Shown one piece after another: positions 12,818-25,058 of a DNA stretch of 64,000 nt. Within the stretch, counting starts at the first letter, position 1, and every line of letters begins with the position of its first letter. The stretch is from Styela clava (Eukaryota; Chordata; Ascidiacea; Stolidobranchia; Styelidae). Below the pieces are notes generated by a model that saw only the letters and a list, made by a program, of their open reading frames with translations, did no database searches and had not been told where the DNA came from. The translations under genes were made by a program, and so were the position numbers. The DNA is taken from NCBI RefSeq assembly GCF_964204865.1, contig NC_135259.1:4154001-4218000 (forward strand). Reading direction: 5' to 3'.

Positions 12818-14808
12818 ATCGCGAGAAGCATGAAATAAACCAGCAGAATATTAAATTTTATTGAATAAAAAGTCAAACTATTTTGATTTTTTTTTTGAAT
12901 AAATTTGAAAATTCCTATATTGTGATTTTTTTGAATCAAGCTACGATGTTAGGATATTTGATTTTTATCTAGAACCAAAAATCTGCTAAGGATGTGAAGT
13001 CAAAACAAGAACAACCTGTACCAAATAGTTTTTATTTTTTTCGAAAAATACTCATTATATGATGACATATGTATCACTTCGTGTAGTAAGAGATATTTAC
13101 CTGAGATATTTGTTTAAATACTTTCCTCTTGCTTGAACAAGGTATTATTATCTGTTTAAGAATCATCTAGAGTTGGAAATAAATAGTTCCTCTGTTGATG
13201 AATGATTCAATAAATGCCTAGGGCACGAATTGTAGTTTTATGCGTTAGAAATATTTTAATATTCAAGCCGAGAACTAAGTCTACAAATAAGGTTAATACA
13301 CACTCGAACGTAGGTTAAAATAACATTTTACTTATTAAGTAGTTCAGGAAAGTCAGTATTTAGTTGAAAAGCATTTGTCAATTTGAAGATAACCAAATTC
13401 AATATATCATATTTTTATTTCATGGGGATGTCATTGAAAATTTTACCGCTTGAAATATACTTTTAAGTTCAAAGTTTAAAATATTCACTCCGTGAAAAAT
13501 GCAATGACGCAGCAAAAAGTTTTGTATGACAATTCAATTTTCAATTAAGTGAATTCATCAAAGCAACGTCACTTGTATTCATCCAGATATAAAATACTTT
13601 TTCTTTAAGCATCAAAGCTATTGGAGACCTCCGAAATAGCCAAAGCTACCAAGGCTATGTATTTGTGGTAAATCAATCTCGATTATCGCAAGACTTGAAG
13701 CAGTTCAAGCGAATACGGTCGAAAAAAACATCTTCTATGAGGTAGTGAATTCGACATAAATAACATTTTTGAAAAAAAAACTACTGCAACACATTTCTTT
13801 GTCTATTGTAAGTTCTGAAACTTAGAAAGGCCACAGATCGTTATATTATATTATAATAAGCACAATAAAGCAACATTTCGTCTAGGAGAAATAGTTTGCG
13901 GTTTGGACGCCAATGGAAAGTCAAAAATATTTGATATTATTTTTCTAAATCGGTCTAGCCGGTTTCGTACAGTTACAGTTGGTATTAAAACTGATACTTA
14001 GAATTAATCTTATAATCACATATGTTTAAGAGAGGATGTGATCATTGATAAATAGATATATTATGTTCAGTGAGTGAGAGAACTTAATATAGGTTTTGCA
14101 CAAACAAGTAGGGCGAACAAAAATGATTATTGCTGTTTTTTTCTCAATACTTTTGCAAAACATTTGGCTTAAGGCTACGCAAAATAGTACGTCATGAATT
14201 TAGTGACGAGTATGAGTTTCGTACCATCACAACCATTATCATCGGCAAAATCATTGAATCAGGCTTTTACGCTAAGCAGACCATAATCATTGATCCAAAT
14301 AATCTTGTTTCATGTACTTAAACACTGTCCACCGTGATGACGTTCTACACGAATTGCCATTTTTGAAGGCATTTATTCTAACGTTAATAATATAAAGATA
14401 TATTTAAATTAGTATCTATATAAGTATATATTGATTTAGATCAAAGAAAATCCATCCGGATTATCGGTACAAAAAAAAGTTAATCTTGAAAAAGAGTTTT
14501 GCTACAAGTGAAGAAAACTCAAAGTTTTCGGTTGCACTTTCTGATCTTAACTTTTGATCTGTTTTGTGACACAGGTGTATAAATGGATGTGTATCGTCAT
14601 CACCCAGGAATCGGAAAGTAAAAGTCATTTATAAATATTCGTTTACGATTGTGTCATAAAAGATACATAAATTCGAGTAGTGCAAAAATCATTTGTTTCC
14701 CTGTTTGTCCCCAAACCCAAAACTTTTTATATTTACATCATCGTTGCAAGATATCAAAAAGCAACAAAATCCTGTTTACCCAATAAAAATCGTTCAACGA
14801 TGTCAATC

Positions 14809-14848
<40 letters not shown>

Positions 14849-17800
14849 CCGAACTCATATCTTTACTTGTATTCGGGCACGTCGGATAGCAGTCAATTTG
14901 CCGAACGCCATTTCGGTAATTGACACAACATACACCCAAGTTAAAATCGAATTTCGAAATTTTTGCGTACAATATATATATATATTAAGCCAAAGCACTG
15001 CTTTAAGAAACCAAATGCATTCAGAAGATTTTTTCATTTTTATTTTTTGTCAATTTTTCTATCGATTTCATGAAAATGGAATCCAACTCAAGCAAATCAA
15101 CTGAAATTACAATATTCACGTAACATAATTTTACTCTTTTAACTATAACATGAAATGCCACTTTTTATTATGTAAAGCTAATTTTCCCTGGTTAATTGCA
15201 TAACTTTGCTTTCTCTTACACTTTGGATAAAGTTAACAAAAATGCAAAATATTGGAGGAATACGTTGCAGTTTAGACACAAATTATTATGCAATTCAATA
15301 ACATGTTATTCGGAGGATCAAAATAACCTAAAAAGCATTCTTTTTTGTCCACAGAAATGACGGATTGTCATTAATAAAATATAAGTATTGTTTTACTTGT
15401 GCCGAAAAACATTGCATGATTGGACAATAAAAATATAAGTGAAATAGGTCTTTCTGTTATACATAATACGGCATGTATTTTCACACAGTGTACTGGGTAA
15501 AAATTCATCAAAATCAAACATTTTTATTCTGTAAACAATTAAAATCACTAGAATTATGAACATAATCCATCCAACATTCTGGTATGCAGCCAATTAATTT
15601 ATAATATTCCCATTACTTATTTGCATTGTATTTTATACCGAAGTGTTCTATCAGTTGAAAATAAGAGAATAGAGAATTTTGTTCACTAAATGATGTAATT
15701 CACAGACTCCGTGTTGTTTCCAAGCTTCTATGAAAATGGCATTCTTGCATATTGTAATTTATTGTCGTTGTAGAGGTGGATATTGGCATCAGATGTTAAT
15801 TCTTTATATATGTACCAGGTACACAGTGTATCTATAATTGTTAGAAAATGAAGCTTTTTTATGAAGCGAGATTAATACCATAAATTTTCTTTCAATAAAC
15901 AATGTAGTTCTATATCTCGTAAATAATAAAGTTCAATGCTTTCGAAAGATAGAATAGTCTAACAAAATTAGTATCAACAGCGCGACCATGCGGTGCAACT
16001 ATTTGAGTTTTGTGGTGACTAAGGTGAATCACTTTGATCGTGTCGTAAAATATGTGTTGATTTTTCGCAGAGTTTTACATTGTCAATGTTTCAAACTGTT
16101 GCTGATGTTTTTTTAGAAAACAAATTTTTGTGAAAACTTTCGAAATGATGTGCTATAGAATGGCTGTGTACAACAGGCTCAGTACACCACGGGATGACCA
16201 GAAAACATAACTCATACATTTCTTCTACAAAAGTTGTGAAATCTTTGTATACTCTGTATTTAATTTATTGGACATGAAACTATTTGCCGGCTTGTAATTC
16301 TGACCAGAACGAAAAATTGGCCATCTTTGGCATACAGAGTGTATATTGTACATCACCATATACCCCTATATAAGTCAATATGTTGGTGTCGGCATTATGC
16401 ACAGCCGTATGCAGTATGAAAGAATAATTTGAATTATTGCAAAACACAATAATTACCGATTTTCGGAAATCATCTAAATATTTCATTTTGTAACCACACC
16501 TCTCAATTTTTCTTCGTCATAACGACTAAAGCGTGCAGACATGACTAGTCTCAGCAAAAATGTGGTATATCACGATATAATCCAGAAAAAATATGTAATT
16601 GAATATAATAATGCTAAAGTTCAACACCATTGTTAAATTTCATGCATATTACCCGAAACAATGCACGGCTGCCAAAAGAATGACCTGTAAATGCAAAAAC
16701 GTGTGTCATTGAAATTTGTGTAGTGAATTTAAAGTCGGTCACGGAAATTTAATTAGTGAATAATATTCACATGGCGATTAAACATTTTGTACACATTACC
16801 ATTGTGCGCTTGGCATTGAACGGTACTTCTTGTTTTACAAAATAGAGTATTTTTGAACGTTGCAACTTACGCCAATGAGAACAACATTTAGATGTGGCAT
16901 CATAGGATACAGTAATTAGAATATTTTCTAGAAATGGTTAAGGCTTGTAGACCTTCTGAGCGTACGAAGGTGTCGGTTATTTTTGAATATGTAGATTTTC
17001 CAGAGATCAAACGTGGGGCAGTGTAAGGCGTAAGGTGATCAATTTTAATTATGTGCACATATTTTAACCTTTTTGAACTCTTTTAACCTATTACGAGGTT
17101 AAACCAAACACCACCAAATTATTACTACTCTAGCACATTTTCACATGTCTTTCTAATCGTCTAAAGTAGAATCAAGCACGAAATAAAGATAAATCAACTC
17201 ATTGTGTCAAACTAGGCGTACAATAACTACAAAATAAAAGAAAACCTATCAAATTTTTCACAGCGAGAACCACAAAATTAGCTACGCGAATCTCTAAAGC
17301 CCCATATGAAAACAATACATAAATAGCGGTATCAATTAAGGCAGTAACCACGTAAATACAATACGCTATTTGTTTGCAAAGATATGCAAGAAACTAAAAC
17401 ATTCTTCCTTGTTTTCAAACTATACATATTTTCAATGTTTAACAGTGAATTCGGCCACAAGTTAGCAATAATTCATTGTTCATTCGTTGTATTCGCTGCA
17501 ATTGCAGTTATTTCCGATATTTGAAGATCCAGTCATAAGATATTTTCTAATAAATCGCCGTGTATTATCATGAATTTTACAAATGTCTCACACTGCATAC
17601 GTCATATTTCAATGCTATCCATCTTGATTACATCTGACATGACACAAATTTGAAGAGTGATAGACGAGAGAGCAATTGGTAGCCGAGTACCATCCTAAAT
17701 GTCTATTGCAGGAAAACAGTCGACAATTAGTCGCAGAGGGAAATAATATAAAAATATAAATAATTTTTCATATCGATTAACAGACGCTAAAGTGTTTCTT

Positions 17801-20800
17801 TAGTAACTTATCGGTTCTCTAATGTTGTTGCATAAAGCTACCAGCACATGCGAGCCTGAAAAAATTATATTATCTTTATATTGTAGAGGAGATTGCTTTC
17901 ACAAAAATGAAGACATGTTTTATATAATCGTTACCAAACAATGAAAAAGTACAGAAAAAGCAGATTTGTTTATTAGTTAATTAAACAATTAAAACCTGAC
18001 ATGAAAGAATATCGTTTTTACCGGTTTTGTGCTTTGAAGTAGGGAAGATGAAAAAGTTCATATACCTGCAGAATTTTGATATCATTATATAGGCAATACA
18101 GCTGTGTTCTATTTGTTCATACCTATAATTCTTCCATATTGACAAAATAAATTTCTTCAACTGTTACGCCGCTGTACTATTTTGATCGGTGTATTCCTAC
18201 CATGTCGACATGTGGTCGATTAAGATTATGGAAACATCAATGAAAATATTCCGAAAATCGTATTGATAATATTAATATTTGAAATTCTTGACATCAAAAC
18301 CCAATTGAACCATTTATTGGATATAAAATCAACATTTCGTGTGAGTATTCTGAATTATTTAGTCGACTTTAATGAAAGTTTGTAAATGAACATTATCCAT
18401 CAAAATCGATGTCATCTTGAGTGTGCTTCAAAGCAGCTGAAACTTTTAATTTTGCTCAGTCAGGTCAAAAAGTGAAATGAATTCTGCTGGTAGTCGTTTG
18501 ATCTGCAAAATTTATTTTGGTTGCGCCGTTAGTAGTTTCATTTTCGGATTGTTTCAGTAAATATTTTTTGCAAAAAAATTGAATGCATATATTTCGGTTG
18601 CGCAACTATAATAACATCAAAAATTGTTTGCAATATTTAATAGTTTTATCGATAAATTCTAAGAAGGATCGCTGTTCGTGTACTTATTGTTTTTATTTGT
18701 CTAGTACAAAATTCTAAATTTGGATCTTCAATTTCGCAAAAAAGATCGATAATTTTTCGTGTTGATGTCTTAGAGATCCCACGTAGAGATTGCGAGTAAA
18801 GTATTATGTGCGATTGCAGGGGAATTTTATTGTGTTAGATTTTATACAATGATAAATGTTTTATTTGCACTACAAGTATTCTGTCAAATAGGCACAAAGA
18901 TATGTTATATTTAACAAAATTGCAATAATAGCATTGAACTATTGAATTTAACGATAAAAATTTGAAATATTTTTGGCATTGCGGTTTCATGTCGGAAATA
19001 GAAATATATCACTGAAGCGAATGAAAAATAAGAAATTATGTTTAAATGAAAGCAAATAGGTATAGGTAGATATCTAAATAAAATTGAGAGAACTTGTAAT
19101 TATAATTATATACGACTATATGTGTCGCGGTACACTTAATTAAGCGCGTTAGACTTGATTAAACCATGCCGACTTACAGCTTCTATTTCTGACGGAACAC
19201 GGGCCGCCCCGGGTTTACCAATCTTGACGCTATTATTGAATTTTTTTTTATTTGTTTTTTTTTCATTTTATTGCATGTAACTACGCCAATTTATTCAGTC
19301 GATAAAAATAGCATTGGTAAAATGGCAATGTTAATTTATTGTAGATCTAGATAGCACATTGTGAAATAATTCTAATCGATAATAGTAATTCTACCTTATC
19401 GTATTTTTTTTTTAATTTGGAACAAATAAAAGCACCGTATTTGAAACAAATATTGCTTACATGCGTGCTGACTTGCATCGGTTGCATGCATTGCTAAACA
19501 AAATGTTAAGTTCCTATATGAAACTTTTTACTAGGCTTTTAGCGATAAGTTGTGCATTAATATGTTACGAATACTCTTTTTGTTATATTTATCAAGCTTG
19601 TAACATTGTAGATCCTCTATATAATCTGACATCCGCATAAGTTTTTTAATCTATACTCAAGTACAGTCGGTATTGTACCAGTACGCAACTCAATTAAATG
19701 TGAATTAGCATATTAAAAGTAAATCAATTCTAAAATGGTAAGACAAGCGCGTAACCATGTGAGGTGATGTAATTGTATTATTTATGATCAATGGATAAAA
19801 TACCGGAAATACAATGCACGCGCTCTACAACAATTAAAAGTTATGTTTCGGGAGCGTGTAGAAAAATTAGATTTTGTAATATTTTTTTATATATGTATTA
19901 TTATCTCACATAACAATTAAGAATTCTTCTCAAAAGAAGCATTCCTAATGCAAGCTTTGTTTTTGATTTTGCGTAACAAAGGTTACTTGTTGTTAGCTTG
20001 ATATAGAATTTCATCGATACAATACTTTCAGCTATTATTTATTACTTATTCCCAGAAAGTTTCCGACAATGAAGTAGAGTTTGCACGAAAAATCCATAAC
20101 AGGCAACATCAAATCACGTTCATGAAATAATTTTGAAATAAATCAAATTAGGTCAGTCATATTGAAAATTTAACCTATTACATTTTCGAACGGAAATACT
20201 ATTTTAGTTTAATTGAAAAAATGCACATTGAGGTATGCTTAAATGTTTGTGTAAATGTGTAAAAGTTTTAGGCAATGATTATAGTGTTTCGAAATCGCCA
20301 TTTTATAATTCTCGGTTTCAAGTTTAGATGAAGAGCCTTGAAAACGTATAGATCAATTGGAATGTAGTTATTTGATTGAAATAATTAGCAAATGTCTGCA
20401 ATTCAGCACGGATTATTACGCTGACAAAATAATAGTTATATATAAAGTTATATTTTAACAACAAATTTAAAAAGTTCAAAAATTGTTCTATTTCGAAAAA
20501 GAGTGAAAATTGAAGAGTGAAATTTAAATTATAAATTAGACTGAAGATCTAGCATTAATTTATTTAAACTGTTTATAACGAGAGAAAGGTGAAAAAATGG
20601 ATTAAAGCTAGATTCACCGAATTTGTAGATTCTCGATTTATACAGAAAAAATACACATTCTGCACTATTTACCCTTGATTATATCTCGATACCTAAACGC
20701 GTTTCCATATATGCCATGCCCGGGAGCAAATATTTTTATGCACATTCTGATTTGACGATTAGTAGACTTGTGATTTATGAAAAAAAACTGTTAACATTCA

Positions 20801-21256
20801 TTAGGTGATTACGAGGTTTTATGGAGGGTACTTCCCAGAGTTAAATTGCTTCTTCCGTTCAGATCATCTATCAAGTTTTATTCATTAATAAAAGATTGTC
20901 AGGTGTAATAGAAATGAGATAAATTTAGTTTATTCGTGTAATTATGTCATTGGACATACCGCTGTAGTAGCCGAATTAGCTTAGAAATTAATTTTGGTTA
21001 GAAGTACCATTATTGTAACTTTTAAAACCAAGCGAAACTGCGAGTTGAACAAATGTGTCAACTTTTTAGATTTATCGGCTAAAAGTAAATAATCTGGTTG
21101 ATATTTTGAAAAATAAGAGGGAAACACACGTAAATAGGCAGTTATATTCAATAAATTTTATATCGGTTGGGTATACCAATAAATTAAGTCTAAATTCTCA
21201 AGTTAACAATGTATTTGTTTTGCAGATTAGTAATTTAAAATTGTTTGATCTTGAAA
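12818..21256. other. Long intergenic region between peptide genes C and D
   Basis: About 8.4 kb of AT-rich DNA. It holds a (TA)n microsatellite near 14811-14843 and a shorter one near 14972-14985. I see no coding exon with a plausible splice partner, no tRNA or rRNA and no clear transposon ends. A lost or highly diverged family member could be missed by eye. Confidence 0.5.
14811..14843. repeat. (TA)n microsatellite
   Basis: Uninterrupted alternating T and A over about 33 bases. Confidence 0.9.
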
Positions 21257-22426
21257 ATGAACTTCGGTATAATCGCCTTTGGCACATTATTTGCCGTTGT
21301 GGTCATGACCGTATCAAAGCCTTCGACAGCAGGTAAGTTCCATAGCATGACATCATAACATATAATACAATTTCGGCACAAAAACAAACGTGAGGCCACC
21401 CAGTTTAATACTTATAGCTTTGGTCACAAATGAATTATAATTTTTTGATTCAACCGACTTGTCAAAGCAACGTAAAGGATTAGCGACTTCTTTGACAACG
21501 CAACAAAATTTGAATAGTTTAAGCAAACTGTAATCTAACTTTCTGTTTCTGTGTGTTTGTCAATTTATCACCTAATGTTTTCACAGATTCCTCAGTACCC
21601 CGCATTTTATAGATTCGTTCGACTCGTCATATAATTATAAATGATTATGCATGCAGTGTAATACTCTAATAACTGATCAACCGTCCAACTTTACACAATG
21701 AATATATTGTTTTTGTGTACACCACCTTCCTGTAAATGTTTTAAACTTCATTCAAGATTTTTACCATAGCCGAAAACTATTCTGTGTGTTTCTTTATCCT
21801 GTGTTGTGTGATTCAAAGTTTTCAAAATAAAGTATTGTATTGTATGTAACATATATATATATCAAAAATATTTGAATTCAGAAATATAAAAATTAAGGAT
21901 AAATCAGCAAATTTAGAATGCATATATGGTGACTATGAATATATATACAGTTTAGTATTTTATTTTTAATATACCAAATCACCAATCGGAGTCGTATACA
22001 TATATGCACAAAGTACGTGTGATAGGCTACTACTCCATTTATTCATTATTCAAACTCGGTCCTAATTTCCAACAATTTTGTAAGCAAAACTTAATGTATT
22101 GAAACTTATTTATCATTTCAGCATCTGTCGCAGCATTGAGCAAAGATAGATTCAATGACACTATTCCGATAAACTCCACCACAACTACCACCGTTGCACC
22201 AGTGAAGTTAACAACGAATACTATTCCGCTGAACTCCACCCCGACTACCACCGTTGCATCAGTGAAGCCCAAATCTAAATTCAAGCGAGTCATCTACTGC
22301 CAAAACTATTGCGAATGGAATCACTTCAGAGGAAGATATTTGGGGAAATGCGTCAATAAAAGAAATAAATATCATTGCCATGTTTGTCGGAAAAAGGGAT
22401 GTAAAAAGTTTTTGGTTCTCGGATAA
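21257..22426 (+). CDS. Secreted six-cysteine peptide precursor, member D, with Thr-rich linker
   Basis: Two exons: 21257-21332 and 22122-22426; 126 aa. The signal peptide (MNFGIIAFGTLFAVVVM) ends KPSTA at a phase-1 intron. Unlike A, B, C and E, the last four cysteines follow the first two without an intron: the second intron is absent. The spacer is an imperfect duplicated unit containing NDTIPINSTTTTTVAPVK and then NTIPLNSTPTTTVASVK, with Asn-Ser-Thr sequons and many Thr/Pro, so it is probably glycosylated and mucin-like. Core: CQNYC-EWNHFRGRYLGK-C-x8-CHVCRKKGC, ending FLVLG-stop (terminal Gly). AATAAA at 22516. Core residues EWNH and YLG are shared with member E, so D and E are the closest pair. 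Confidence 0.87.
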
Positions 22427-22951
22427 ACAAATTTTCAACTTTGTATGCGTGAACTATGGCAAAACGCATTCAACTTGCGTTCGAACGATGCACTGCATTG
22501 TAATGGAAAGTCATAAATAAACTTGCAAATATTGTGCACACAGAATACCATGAACATATATAAACGATGAATGAGTTTTTATAAAAACAAAAGATCAATT
22601 TTGAGACTTGTATGTTAACTTTTCGTACCTTTATCCCTGTTAATAATTCAGCCTTCAAATCGATTTATTTATTATTTTATTTAGTTATGATAGATCGTTG
22701 TAAATAGTTTTACACGCAACACAAAATTTCTTGATTCATATGTGTGCAGAATATATGTGTATGTGTTATGTGTGTCTAATACATTTTTAAATTCGAAGTG
22801 TGACGTGTTAATGCTATTTCAAAAAGGCATTTATGACAATCTTAAACAAAGTAACTCAAAAATAGCTGGAAAAATTTATGAAAACTCGGTTAATGCTTGA
22901 TTGGAACATACATATACAGTTCAAAGAGTACTAATACTTTTTGTACAAAGT

Positions 22952-23082
22952 GGTTCCCGACATTTTATGGCTCTTCTAAAATAAAAAATGAAACGCGTGA
23001 AAACTTGTGCCTAGCATTGTGTCCCCGCCCCAACCGCTCTGCAGGCCTCTTGCATTAGGGCGCGGTTGGGAACCACTGAACT
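22952..23082. mobile_element. Small hAT-like MITE or fragment
   Basis: It begins AAGTGGTTCCCGACATT and ends GCGGTTGGGAACCACTG, an inverted pair around the GTGGTTCCC/GGGAACCAC ends typical of hAT-derived MITEs. I could not define a clean 8-bp target duplication. Confidence 0.5.
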
Positions 23083-23926
23083 ACCCACAGACAGGGCGCA
23101 GTTGACTGATTGATATTTGACTTGGAGTTCAAAGTAATTTGGAAGATGTTGACGAATTTTGACAGGGCTTAGGTGAAATTACTGTAACAACGTAAATATG
23201 GAGGAAGCATATACTGGAACCAATTTTCTGGCCCCAATTTTTGAGAACTATGTTGATTGAACTAGGCAAAGTCAAAAAGATGCGGCATTGTTCGTTATTA
23301 CAATTAGTTTTTTGAAGTTAAGATGAAATGAAATTAAAGTGTTGATATTTTCATTGCTCCGAATAATTTTTTTGTTCTTTTAACTTGTTTATTACATTAT
23401 CACGCGAATACTTAGTGTTGATCGACTCCGGCTAATGAGAAATTGTTAACGTTTATGGTAATTCCTGATGTTAACAGCGTTTGCGTGTAAAAATAATGCA
23501 TACAATAAAAGAAAGTTTACCTCTTATAAATTAAGTATTTTGTCAAATTTTAACGTGAGAACAATCTTCGTTTAAAGAATTATTATACTGGTATCATGTT
23601 TGGCATGGCGGCGAATGGCTATTTCTTTGAAGGGTCTTATCGCATTATCATATATTGATGTATTTATAGTTTTATATTTTTCAGTTTATCTCCTTAATTA
23701 TACATTCAAATATCATTTTTGCTCATTTCATGAAAACACACGCGGGAGAATAGCGATCAAAAATTAATTTCCGAAAAAGACCAGAGAAGACCAGTTTTTG
23801 AGCGCCAACTCGTAAAATTCTTTAAAATATAAACTTTACATACATTTTTAATGGCAGGTTTAGGAAGAATATTTCAGACGTCTGAAAAAGGGGGATTTAA
23901 TTCAAATTGCTTTTCGTACAATTTTT

Positions 23927-24118
23927 GGTACTCCCGTAGTGTGTGTACCAGATTAGGCCATAATTTTTTCCCGATTTTCCCCATTTTAATTCTATGACGA
24001 GCTCGGGACTGTCGGTGTTAGCGAAGTGAGTATACTCCTTGCCCGTGGGCTTCCCTTTACACAACTTGATGTAAAGTAGGCGAACAAAATTAGTTACCTC
24101 CATATTGGTACACACACT
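23927..24118. repeat. Dispersed 0.19 kb repeat, copy 1
   Basis: It starts GGTACTCCCGTAGTGTGTG and ends TATTGGTACACACAC. The reverse complement recurs almost whole at 40111-40309 (MAN2C1 intron 22), and a rearranged copy lies at 32903-33095 (intron 12). Shared internal pieces include ACAACTTGATGTAAAG and the GGCCATAATTTT region. The ends share an inverted GTGTGTACCA/TGGTACACAC motif, so it is probably a non-autonomous DNA element. Confidence 0.65.
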
Positions 24119-25058
24119 TCCGGAAAGCCCAATTTTTTACATAATTTTATTATTATTTTGATTTCATTTATAATGACGTTGGGCACTAGAACAAATATTT
24201 AGAGATATTGGATAATACTGCGATTTTCTTATAAAATCAATCAATTCGCAGGGCATCTTGTAATGTATTACACTGTATAACTAAAATTATGTATCCCTAT
24301 TTGATGGGCCATCTGATATTGAAACAAAGCAATGCTCAAATATATGGATACGAAGACTAAAGCGAAGCAGTTGTCTGTCTAGTCTACCTTACCTTTCACA
24401 GCACCGGTACCATTATAAAACTTCCCGACTTTCGCGTTGCAAGAGAGTAGCACGAGAAAGGTCGAAGGATCGCTAAAAATAGTTAGTAATAAATTTCAAG
24501 AGGGTATCACACAACATTTCGAAGTGAAAAATCAATCACATAGAGCCCACAAAAAGTTTTGAATAAATAAAAAAAAATAAATCATTCATAGATTACGGTT
24601 AATTTTAGTGATTTACTAAATGTCATATTAATGAGAAGAGTTATCAGCCAGGTATTTTAGAACTAAACCCATTTAGTGAGTGATTTTATGTTAAAATAAT
24701 TGACATATATATTACTTGAGGCCGCCCGAGTGGCTAACGTATTTTAAAAAGAATGGGTCAAAGCAGAGACCCTGTCATGTAACCAATTTATAATATTTTA
24801 TTCTTATTTTTCAAATATTCTAAAAAATAATATTTGATGTTCCAGAATTCATTAAAATTTACATATGTTTGACATGTATGAGTTATTGCTTCACTGCCTG
24901 CGAGGTGCAAGATATTTCGGGGGATTCCCCTATAATATCCAATTTACTACCTTCTGTATAAAAATTCGTATCTTGATTTGACAAGCTTTAGATAGTCTGG
25001 TATTAGTACGCTGCAACTGCAGACTTCTGGAATTGGACTTGATCGTACAATATAATCC

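Larger units (their letters stand above)
22427..25058. other. Intergenic region between peptide gene D and MAN2C1
   Basis: AT-rich. It contains a hAT-like fragment at about 22952-23082 and a dispersed 0.19 kb repeat at 23927-24118. Some GC-richer sequence just before 25059 may include the MAN2C1 5' UTR. No other gene seen. Confidence 0.5.

Noticed and set aside
12818-21256. Several open frames of 60-76 codons in the long intergenic region
   Set aside because: None has a signal peptide, cysteine frame, splice partners or recognisable motif. Frames of this length are expected by chance.
24720-24785. GGCCGCCCGAGTGGCTAACG looks like the 5' part of a tRNA
   Set aside because: No matching B-box, anticodon stem or acceptor 3' half follows, so it is at most a relic of a tRNA-derived repeat.
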